Part shown: positions 9,033-16,097 of the stretch, one piece after another | Numbering within the stretch: position 1 is the first letter of the stretch | Layout: each line of letters begins with the position of its first letter | DNA from: an uncultured cyanobacterium | GTDB taxonomy: Bacteria > Cyanobacteriota > Cyanobacteriia > CACIAM-69d | NCBI GenBank assembly: GCA_937883785.1 | Contig: CALGDE010000096.1 | Span: 1 to 49,116, forward strand | Direction: 5' to 3' | Length of the DNA: 49,116 nt | Position numbers and translations under genes: made by a program | Notes under the pieces: model-generated | The model's input: only the letters and a program-made list of their open reading frames with translations | What the model was told of the DNA's origin: nothing | Database searches by the model: none

Positions 9033-10327
9033 CCAATCACCAGAAGAGGTCCAGAATATTGCTTCTGCTCCTCCTCCCACAGCAGGGGACTCTCTGCCCC
9101 ATCAATTTGAACCCGCACCAGATACTCCCCTGCCTTCAGTCCTGATACGGTAAACTCCACCCCATCGTCTTGGCTTAAGCGCTTATCGGCTCGGAAAATT
9201 GCTGTCTTTCCCGATACCCCTTCAGAAACACCAAATAGCAGCAGGTAGATTAATTGATTGGGAAACGGCCAGAAGTCTAGTTGAACGCTTACTAGTGCAG
9301 AATAGAGTGGGTTGTCGTCCTCTTCGTTAGAGCTCAAACTCTGGAGGCGAACATCATCGGAGCTGGCAATCTGGGGACAAAGCACTATGGGAATTGCATT
9401 GGATTCCACCGCCATTTCTATCTCCGACTCATCATCGGAGCGCTTGTCTAAAGCTAGACGCACCACCTGAATACTGGACATGCCTGCCTGGATTTGGTCA
9501 CGTTCCTCGTCTGGAACATCAGCAAACCTTAGCCGTATCTCCCGATCAGAAATGCTCTGGGGTTGGATACGCACTTTGCCGATTTGAACGCGGGTATCCT
9601 CAGCCGTACCAAAGTCTCCTCCATAGAGTCGTAGTTCACTGTTAAGGGTGACGGTGGTTAGACGTGGTTCTTTTTTACCGTTGACTATATGCTCAATATT
9701 CTCAATAACGGGGCGGTAGGGGAATACATAGGTTGCCCTTTGTCTCACCGGTAGGGCAACTCGACCAGCCCGGTCCCCCTGGATAAGCACCGCACTGGCT
9801 TGGTAGGGAAAGGAGAGGCTGTAGGGGATCTGAAAGAAAGTTGACCAAAGCCGAAAAATTGTGTCGGGGGTCATTTCGCTGGGGATAAAGCGAATGGTTT
9901 GTACCTGTTGCTGGAGAGTGGATTGGTTTAGGTTTGGGTCGCGCTGTTTACGAAGGGCTGTTTCAATCATGTCGTTAGTGAGGATAGGGCGGTCCACTAG
10001 TGCGCGCAGGACGCTGCCCAAAAGTTGTTCGGGAATGCAGTTGAGATGGTCGCCGTAAAAGGTGAAGAGGAAGTGGAGGTCGATTCCCGCTTGACCATGG
10101 CGAATCAGTCCACCTTTGGGGCGACGAGTGCGCAGGTCAGCGTTACGCCAGGCGGGGTTGGGAGTAACTTGATAAAGGAAAAGGTTAATCAGTGACCTTT
10201 TGATTTTGTCCGGAGCTTGGGGTTTGTCGATGGTGATGGCAATGCCTGGGAAGTCGCGGGAGACTTCGTGTTCGATCATATGCTTGAGGGCGATTGTTAC
10301 CGTAGCAATGCTCAGATGGTTGCTCAT
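9029..10327 (-). CDS. DUF4255 (Pvc16/Afp16-type) protein
   Basis: The product is 432 aa. The N-terminal ~190 residues have the features I know from DUF4255: an opening helix (TVTIALKHMIEHEV), the INLFLYQVTPNPAWRN strand and turn, and a segment of the type LHFLFTFYGDHLNCIPEQLLG followed by LGSVLRALVDRPIL. DUF4255 proteins are conserved in extracellular contractile injection system (eCIS) clusters, where the Afp16/Pvc16 proteins act at the end of the tube and sheath. The C-terminal half (~200-432) looks like beta-rich, Ig-like modules ending in GEYLVRVQIDG. It is divergent from the DUF4157 gene, with 141 bp between starts, and convergent with an AAA ATPase remnant. No HIP1 site lies in the gene, unlike its chromosomal surroundings. 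Confidence 0.8.
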   Translation of the reverse strand: MSNHLSIATVTIALKHMIEHEVSRDFPGIAITIDKPQAPDKIKRSLINLFLYQVTPNPAWRNADLRTRRPKGGLIRHGQAGIDLHFLFTFYGDHLNCIPEQLLGSVLRALVDRPILTNDMIETALRKQRDPNLNQSTLQQQVQTIRFIPSEMTPDTIFRLWSTFFQIPYSLSFPYQASAVLIQGDRAGRVALPVRQRATYVFPYRPVIENIEHIVNGKKEPRLTTVTLNSELRLYGGDFGTAEDTRVQIGKVRIQPQSISDREIRLRFADVPDEERDQIQAGMSSIQVVRLALDKRSDDESEIEMAVESNAIPIVLCPQIASSDDVRLQSLSSNEEDDNPLYSALVSVQLDFWPFPNQLIYLLLFGVSEGVSGKTAIFRADKRLSQDDGVEFTVSGLKAGEYLVRVQIDGAESPLLWEEEQKQYSGPLLVIG

Positions 10328-10468
10328 TTGGGGGTTTGGGAGGGCTTGGGGGCGACCATCTCACAGCTTAGTTCTCCGTCAACGAGTGCTGGTCTGTTTT
10401 GACAGGGAAGGGTGAAGTTCGCTAACCTTTGTTCAATAAAGATAAGTCTTTAGCCCTAGCAGGTCACC

Positions 10469-11608
10469 ATGTACGCTGAAAAAGTTGCTCGTTCAAGCAC
10501 AGCTACGTTTGTTCCACCAGTGCACGGTGGATTAGCGGCTCGTTTGCAGGGCAAAGAAGCGACGCACAAAGTTGGTAATTTGAGTCCATTGCTGGGGCGG
10601 CAGTGGTCGGGGCGATCTGGCTTGCAAGGAAAGCGGCAGCAGATGCAAGCGAAAGAGCAACCAGTGAGCCCAGCGGAGGCGTTTAAGGGAGGAGGGAGCT
10701 CCTTACCAGCTGCGCTGATGGCAAAGTATGAAAAGCTGGCGGGGGGAGATGTGAACCTTGGCGATGTAAAGGTTCACACTGGCTCTAATGTCGACTCTGT
10801 TTTGGCAAGTAATGGGTTAGACGGTGTTACGGATAGGCAGAACGTAGCGGTTAGATCTGGAGCTGCCCCGAAAACGTTTGAGCATGAGATTGGGCATGTG
10901 TTGCAGGGGAGATTGTTGAAGAACTTCAACTTGAATGAGCAGACTCGTGGTGGCTATGAGAAGCAGGCGGATGATTTCGCCGATAAGCTGGCATCAAACC
11001 AGCCTATTGTTACGACATCGGCTTCATCAAGTGTAAGTTCCCATGATCAGAGTAGGGATACTGATGGAGGGTTGCAGGCAAAGTGCAGTGAGTGCAGTAA
11101 GAAAGAAAAGAGGCTTCAGCTGAGGGAGCAGCCAGCAGAAGGACAAAAGAAGGAGCAGCCAGCAGAAGGTCAAAGCAAGTGGTTGTCTGAGCTATGGGAG
11201 CAGATGTTTGGAAAGCCATCGGCAAATCTCAAACCTTCAGAGATGACAGCTACTATCAGGAAAAAGATTGAAGACGCAAAAAAAGTAGTTAATGATACTG
11301 TGGCGACTATCGAAGCTGAATCGGTTAGAAGAGCAGCTCAGAAAATCGAGGAAGATCCAGGTTATTGGGACATAGTCTGGAGTAAGCTCGGCAGTGTTTT
11401 TGACCATCCTCTATACAAGCTATTAATAGGTTTGGGTACCGGTGTAGGATTTTCATGTGCAGGACTGATGCTATCTACGTTAGCCCCTATTATTCAGACA
11501 TTCGGGGGGGTTTGCCTTGGTCTTCTTGGGATAGCAGTAATCTTTGGTCACATTGGGATGTTCTTCGGTGCTATGGCTGCGGCTGGACTCAGTTTAGAAA
11601 GGAAGTGA
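10469..11608 (+). CDS. DUF4157 HExxH protein with hydrophobic C-terminus, candidate eCIS effector
   Basis: The product is 379 aa. AGG at 10461-10463 sits five bases before the ATG. Residues ~76-175 match DUF4157: the LGDVKVHTG strand, NVAVRSG, then the metallopeptidase-like HEIGHVLQ (His139, Glu140, His143) and downstream acidic residues (Glu164, Asp168) that could complete a zinc site. DUF4157 is known to be enriched in eCIS-associated toxins. There is no signal peptide. Residues ~180-250 are low-complexity, with a CSEC motif (Cys206, Cys209) and a repeated EQPAEGQ. A helical charged part (~255-300) is followed by ~57 hydrophobic residues (~317-373) able to form two membrane helices. That arrangement suggests a membrane-acting tail, but the activity is inferred. 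A 57-aa membrane protein gene follows. Confidence 0.8.
   Translation: MYAEKVARSSTATFVPPVHGGLAARLQGKEATHKVGNLSPLLGRQWSGRSGLQGKRQQMQAKEQPVSPAEAFKGGGSSLPAALMAKYEKLAGGDVNLGDVKVHTGSNVDSVLASNGLDGVTDRQNVAVRSGAAPKTFEHEIGHVLQGRLLKNFNLNEQTRGGYEKQADDFADKLASNQPIVTTSASSSVSSHDQSRDTDGGLQAKCSECSKKEKRLQLREQPAEGQKKEQPAEGQSKWLSELWEQMFGKPSANLKPSEMTATIRKKIEDAKKVVNDTVATIEAESVRRAAQKIEEDPGYWDIVWSKLGSVFDHPLYKLLIGLGTGVGFSCAGLMLSTLAPIIQTFGGVCLGLLGIAVIFGHIGMFFGAMAAAGLSLERK
11125..11169 (+). repeat. Two 18-bp direct repeats inside the DUF4157 gene
   Basis: GGAGCAGCCAGCAGAAGG occurs at 11125-11142 and again at 11152-11169, a 27-bp period that keeps the frame and gives EQPAEGQ twice. It lies in the linker between the DUF4157 domain and the hydrophobic C-terminal region, where length variation would be tolerated. 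Confidence 0.85.
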
Positions 11609-11743
11609 TTTACAACTTAAAAAATCCATGGACTAACAGATAGTAGATACTTCGAAAGGTAGTTGTCTACTCAACAAGACCCATATCTGGCTGGCAGCTT
11701 ATAATTGACTTCGAAATAAACCTTTTTAGGTAGACGTCTGCAC

Positions 11744-11917
11744 ATGCGTTTATTATCGATCCTCCTGCCGATTCTCTTTGGAGTAGTTGCTGTAATTATA
11801 GGGATTTCAACCCTTGTGAGATTACAAGCGCTAGAGCTTTGGATGTTGTGGACATTTTTAGTGGTTGCTTGCCTGGCTCTTGGAATAGGTTTTTTTGTTG
11901 TGATTTCTCAATCATGA
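11744..11917 (+). CDS. Small two-helix membrane protein (57 aa), candidate immunity or holin-like protein
   Basis: An ATG-to-TGA frame of 57 codons begins MRLLSILLPILFGVVAVIIG. It has two hydrophobic segments (~4-25 and ~33-53) separated by a short polar turn (RLQALE) and ends ISQS. There is no cleavable-signal character and no close match I recognise. TTAGG at 11726-11730 is a weak, rather distant ribosome-binding site. It starts 135 bp after the DUF4157 gene on the same strand. A small membrane protein directly behind a putative membrane-acting effector is the usual position for an immunity protein; a holin-like role is an alternative. Function is inference and the gene itself is moderately supported. 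Confidence 0.5.
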   Translation: MRLLSILLPILFGVVAVIIGISTLVRLQALELWMLWTFLVVACLALGIGFFVVISQS

Positions 11918-12168
11918 GGGATGCATAGAATATTTTTGTTGGCAGTAGTAGAGAGTAAATAACTACACGGATGGAACTAGCTTAAAAGAGATTGATATCT
12001 ATTACATTAGACAAAAAACATCAGTTTTCTGAAACTGAACTTGATCTTCAGCCCCAATACCTTAACCTCGGCAGCGTTCCATAAGAACAAACGCATGCTC
12101 ACAAAAAATGATAAAATCTAGTATCTAAAGCTACAAAATCGCCCATACTAATAACTCCCGGGGCACTA

Positions 12169-14250
12169 ATGTTGAGGGCAGTAGAGCGTGTTTATTGGGA
12201 TGGTGCGTTTGTTATGAGCATTCCAACCATTCAGTGCTCAATATTCAAATATAAGAACATAGTGAACGATCTGAACATAATCACCACATTTGCTCAACTG
12301 CTTAATCAACTCCTAAAAGGTTTTCTCGCTGCCCAGCAGGAAGAGACTCTCTCAGCATCACTTCCTCCTCTGCAAGAACTCTTTACCCTCAACGAACTTC
12401 ACGAGTATCCACGCCCATCTACCCTCCAGCATCTGACTAAGCGACTCAAGATCTCCCCCTTCGAGCAATGGGTCATTCTCTTCTGCGCCGCCCTCGAACT
12501 CGAACCTGCAACCAGTGCTTGCTGCGCTCAACTCCAAGGCAACAATCTTAACCAGCCCACCCCAGACCTTGCCCTCAAGCTTTTGCCTGATCCCACCTGG
12601 CAAGCCTTCAACAGCAGTTCCCCCCTCTTCCACTGGCAACTCCTCAACATCCAAACCGCCGAACCCTTCAGCCTTTCCCTCCTCAGCATTGATCGCCCCC
12701 TCTTCTTCTGGCTTATCGGCGAAACCCATCACGACCCGGAACTCGACGGTTTCACCCAACCCCTGAAGCTCCACACTTCCGTTCCCCTCACCCCAAGCCA
12801 AGCCATACTTGCCCACACCCTAAGTCAGCATTGGACACAACCCCAATTTTCAAATATCCAACAACTGATTGGCAACGACCCCCAAGCCCACCGCGCCATT
12901 GCCCACACCGCTACAGAACAGCAGGGCTACACCATCTATATTGCCCAACTAAGCAGCTTCAGCAGTAACACCACCCTAATTAACGACCCCCGCCTGCTCC
13001 GTAACCTCGCCCGGCGCTGGGAACGCGCTGCCCGCCTCACTGGAAGTGTTCTGCTGCTCGAATGTCAAGACGCAGACTTCACAAAACCCGAAACCCAAAC
13101 CACCCTCAACACCCTCCTCAGTGAATGGCAAAGCCCCGTCATTTTGTCGGTGGAAGAAAAGCTACAACTCTCCACATCAACCAGCCAAGACTACGACGTA
13201 CCACCCGCAACCTCACAGGAGCGGGAATTAATTTGGCAACACTGCTTGGGTGAACAAGGGAATTCCCTTAACGGCACTCTCCCTCAAATCGCCGACCAAT
13301 TCCCTCTCACCCCCCAACAAATCGCCACCCTAGCCCAGCAACTCCCCACAGACAGTTCTCCCACCGACCTCAGCAAATCCCTCTGGCAAGCTTGTCGCCA
13401 ATCCGCCCGCCCCCACCTGGAAGACCTGGCCCAGCGCATTGAAACCAAACTCTCCTGGGATGATTTGGTGCTCCCAAAAAAACTTGCCCAGCGCCTCCAA
13501 AGTATCGTCGCTGCCGCTCGCCAACGGAATCAGGTGTACCAAGACTGGGGCTTTGCTCAGAAGCAGGACCGAGGTTTAGCACTAGCAGCACTCTTTGCAG
13601 GGGATAGCGGTACGGGGAAGACCACAGCCGCTGAAATTATTGCCAAAGAGTTGGCGTTGGATTGCTATCGCATTGACCTAAGCAATATCGTCAATAAATA
13701 CATCGGCGAGACAGAGAAGAATCTTAAGCGGGTCTTTGATGCAGCGGAAGGCTCCGGGGCGATGCTGTTGTTTGATGAAGCGGATGCGGTGTTTGGCATG
13801 CGGGGAGAGGTAAAGGAGGCGAAGGACCGCTATGCCAATCAGGAAGTCAGCTATTTGCTTCAGCGATTGGAGACGTTTCCGGGCATCGCCATTCTTACAA
13901 CCAACCTGAAAAAGTCCATTGATGAGGCGTTTTTGCGACGGTTGCGCTACGTGATTGATTTCCCCGTGCCGGTGGAGGGCGATCGGCTGTTGATGTGGCA
14001 ACGGGTCTTTCCGGAGCAGGCACCGCTGGAGGACGTGAGTTATAAAAAGTTAGCAAAGCTCAATGTGACGGGCGGCAATATTCGCAACATTGCCCTAACA
14101 GCAGCATTTTTAGCCGCAGATGCAGGTGGAGCAATTACGATGGAGATTTTAAGTGAGGCAGTGGATATTGAGTACGACAAACTGGGGCGTCAGATTTCGG
14201 GACCGGAATTTACTGCATTGGGAGGCGAGATTTCCTACCCTCCTTTGTAG
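12169..14250 (+). CDS. eCIS-type AAA+ ATPase (Pvc15/Afp15-like)
   Basis: The product is 693 aa. The N-terminal ~440 residues form a divergent region rich in helices (LNQLLKGFLAAQQ; a degenerate nucleotide-binding-like segment near ISVEEKL), followed by a classical AAA+ module. It shows Walker A GDSGTGKT (~478-485), Walker B MLLFDEADAVFG (~531-542), sensor 1 ILTTN, and the arginine-finger region FLRRLRYVIDFPVP. The length and the C-terminal position of the ATPase domain fit Pvc15/Afp15-type ATPases that accompany eCIS clusters. The start is uncertain: the ATG at 12169 has no clear ribosome-binding site, and the in-frame ATG at 12214 follows GGGATGG at a somewhat long distance. The gene contains no HIP1 octamer. 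Fragments of related AAA genes lie at 8864-9032 and 14235-14312. Confidence 0.85.
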   Translation: MLRAVERVYWDGAFVMSIPTIQCSIFKYKNIVNDLNIITTFAQLLNQLLKGFLAAQQEETLSASLPPLQELFTLNELHEYPRPSTLQHLTKRLKISPFEQWVILFCAALELEPATSACCAQLQGNNLNQPTPDLALKLLPDPTWQAFNSSSPLFHWQLLNIQTAEPFSLSLLSIDRPLFFWLIGETHHDPELDGFTQPLKLHTSVPLTPSQAILAHTLSQHWTQPQFSNIQQLIGNDPQAHRAIAHTATEQQGYTIYIAQLSSFSSNTTLINDPRLLRNLARRWERAARLTGSVLLLECQDADFTKPETQTTLNTLLSEWQSPVILSVEEKLQLSTSTSQDYDVPPATSQERELIWQHCLGEQGNSLNGTLPQIADQFPLTPQQIATLAQQLPTDSSPTDLSKSLWQACRQSARPHLEDLAQRIETKLSWDDLVLPKKLAQRLQSIVAAARQRNQVYQDWGFAQKQDRGLALAALFAGDSGTGKTTAAEIIAKELALDCYRIDLSNIVNKYIGETEKNLKRVFDAAEGSGAMLLFDEADAVFGMRGEVKEAKDRYANQEVSYLLQRLETFPGIAILTTNLKKSIDEAFLRRLRYVIDFPVPVEGDRLLMWQRVFPEQAPLEDVSYKKLAKLNVTGGNIRNIALTAAFLAADAGGAITMEILSEAVDIEYDKLGRQISGPEFTALGGEISYPPL

Positions 14251-14312
14251 GGTTTGAGGGTGAAATCGTCTGCCATGATCTCGGCAGCGGTGGTTTTACC
14301 GGTCCCGCCAGC
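14235..14312 (-). pseudogene. Inverted AAA ATPase Walker A fragment
   Basis: The minus strand reads AGGTGKTTAAEIMADDF and then LKPYKGG before a stop. Its core matches the Walker A region GDSGTGKTTAAEIIAKEL of the adjacent AAA ATPase, which lies on the opposite strand. Only about 15 residues are homologous, and nothing of the rest of an ATPase follows. At its upstream edge it is joined to the methyltransferase remnant through the shared bases GCTGGCG. Its last 16 bases overlap the 3' end of the intact AAA gene. It is best explained as debris of a third AAA copy. Confidence 0.55.
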
Positions 14313-14416
14313 CCTAGTCCATCCCTTCTCCAAGCAGTTCGGAGCCAATACTTGCAGCCCTTCACTATTCCCCTCGACATAATTCAATCTATCGCCGCCT
14401 GGATCATCTGCCAGAT
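14306..14416 (-). pseudogene. Methyltransferase remnant (pseudogene 2)
   Basis: This stretch aligns base by base with 8539-8650, and with 6429-6535 of the intact methyltransferase gene, around SAM motif I. The blocks CTCCAAGCAG, CCTAGTCCA and CGCCGCCTGGAT are shared with pseudogene 1. Frame breaks and a stop make it non-coding. It resembles pseudogene 1 more than the intact gene, so both come from the same decayed duplicate. Downstream, 14417-14485 continues to match 8656-8724. Confidence 0.7.
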
Positions 14417-14624
14417 AGGTGTTTGTTCAATGGATCAACTTCATATGCCGTTCACTGGGCATAATCCCTCAACCCAACGATTGAGCTAGACAATATTTTC
14501 GAGTGGCGTAGCATCTGATAAACGGACCGGAATCGTCAACTGGAATGTTGTGCCTTTCCCTAATTCCGAATTACAAAGCAATGATCCACCATGGCGTTGT
14601 GTGATGATTCGATGGGCGATCGCC
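14306..14624 (+). repeat. Right direct repeat flanking the eCIS island
   Basis: This is the partner of the repeat at 8539-8863, in direct orientation. Here the kinase 3' end continues into a complete kinase gene, so this copy is the parental one for the kinase part. Confidence 0.8.
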
Positions 14625-16021
14625 ATCCCCAATCCCGTTCCTTTTCCGACACTTTTAGTTGTAAAAAACGGATCGAAAATTTTGAGTTGCGTATCGGAAC
14701 TCATTCCCGGTCCATTGTCCGAAATTTCAACAATTACGGAATTATCTAGTGTGTGCGTATGAATTCGAATCTCCCCCGTAGCGCAACCTGAAAGGGAATC
14801 GCCAAGTGATGGATTTTCCTGTTCAGCTAAGGCATCAATGGCGTTGCTAATAATATTCATAAAAACCTGACTAAGCTGTCCCGCATAACATTCCACCAGG
14901 GGCAAGTCTTCGTATTCTTTGATGATCTGAATTTTCGTTATATTAACCCGTAAAATAGTCAACGCGTCCTCAATTTGCCCATGGAGATCGATACATTCTC
15001 GATGGGACTCATCGGACCGGGAAAAGACCCTGAGCGATCGCACAATTTCAGTAATCTTGCGCGTCCCTAGCTTCATCGAATCCAGAATTTCGCAGAAATC
15101 TTCCCTGACAAATTCAACATTAATACGCGTCCTTGCCTGAAAAATTTCCTCCGGCGGCTCAGGATAATTCTTCTCGTATAAATCTAAAAGCGCTAGCAAC
15201 TCTAACAAATAACTTTCCGCATGACTGATATTGCCACCAATAAAGTTAACGGGATTATTGATCTCGTGCGCAACCCCAGCCACTAGCTGCCCTAAAGCCG
15301 ACATTTTCTCAGTTTGGATAAGCTGGGATTGAGCTTGTTTTAGAGCCTGTAACGTAGACTCTAAAACGTGATTTCGCTGTTCAGCTTTTTCCTTTTCCTG
15401 CTCCAATTCCTGAGTTCGCTCACCAACTCGCTGCTCTAGAGATACATTCAACTCTCGCAACTTAGTTTCACTTTCTTGATGAAGAATTGCCCCTCCAACA
15501 GTTCCTCCTAAAGCAAGCAATGCTGCTTTAGCGGGTTCACTCCAAATTCGCTTTTGACGGCAGTCATCAAACCCGATTAGTCCCCAAAATAGATCTCGGA
15601 TAATAATCGGAACAACCAGGATAGATTGAATTCCCTGAGGCTCTAAAAACTCTCGTTCGCTATCAGGAAAATTTTCCACCCATCCCGCAACAATATTGCC
15701 CGAGGAAAGAATGGAATACCAGCGTGGAGAGAACACTTCGTAGGCTACATTTTGCAAATCTGGGTTATCAATTTCGGGTGAAATACCTGGAGCAACCCAT
15801 TCCCAGCGCTGACTAACCGCCTCCTCCCCAGTGTCAGGGTGGGGGTGGTTTTTAAAGATATAAATTCGATCAACGTGCGTTGCTTGACCCAGTGCATTGA
15901 TGGCTTCCTGGACAGAGTTTTGCTCGCCGGCTGTTGTTAATAACTTGTTGGTTGCGATCGCAATTCCCCACAAGAGCTCATCACTGGAAGCGTCGGTTGG
16001 GGATGATAAGGGCGGACTCAT
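14486..16021 (-). CDS. GAF-domain sensor histidine kinase (copy 2)
   Basis: The product is 511 aa and soluble. A GAF domain spans ~20-180 (DRIYIFKNHPHP; SILVVPIIIRDLFWGLIGFDD), then comes a coiled coil (~185-235), an H-box with His252 (VAHEINNP), and an HATPase_c domain with N box (NIISNAIDA), G1 (EISDNGPGM), F (FDPFFTT) and G2 (GKGTGLGMAIAHR). It is a clear paralogue of the kinase at 6820-8397 but lacks the 18-residue coiled-coil duplication. The last 139 bases of the gene recur exactly at 8725-8863. No response regulator is adjacent, so the partner must be elsewhere. The next gene upstream on this strand is radA, 76 bp away. Confidence 0.88.
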   Translation of the reverse strand: MSPPLSSPTDASSDELLWGIAIATNKLLTTAGEQNSVQEAINALGQATHVDRIYIFKNHPHPDTGEEAVSQRWEWVAPGISPEIDNPDLQNVAYEVFSPRWYSILSSGNIVAGWVENFPDSEREFLEPQGIQSILVVPIIIRDLFWGLIGFDDCRQKRIWSEPAKAALLALGGTVGGAILHQESETKLRELNVSLEQRVGERTQELEQEKEKAEQRNHVLESTLQALKQAQSQLIQTEKMSALGQLVAGVAHEINNPVNFIGGNISHAESYLLELLALLDLYEKNYPEPPEEIFQARTRINVEFVREDFCEILDSMKLGTRKITEIVRSLRVFSRSDESHRECIDLHGQIEDALTILRVNITKIQIIKEYEDLPLVECYAGQLSQVFMNIISNAIDALAEQENPSLGDSLSGCATGEIRIHTHTLDNSVIVEISDNGPGMSSDTQLKIFDPFFTTKSVGKGTGLGMAIAHRIITQRHGGSLLCNSELGKGTTFQLTIPVRLSDATPLENIV

Positions 16022-16097
16022 ATCGCGTCAGATCTAGCGCACAGTTTCAGGTCCAAGATAGCATCGGCAACTTGGCATTGCCTTCCGTTAGCGCAAG

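Noticed and set aside
8725-9036. 103-codon minus-strand frame
   Set aside because: Chimera of a kinase 3' fragment and the antisense of an AAA ATPase fragment; not a real gene.
8830-9153. 107-codon plus-strand frame
   Set aside because: Only its middle matches the AAA ATPase C-terminus; the start is antisense kinase sequence and the end is antisense to the DUF4255 gene.
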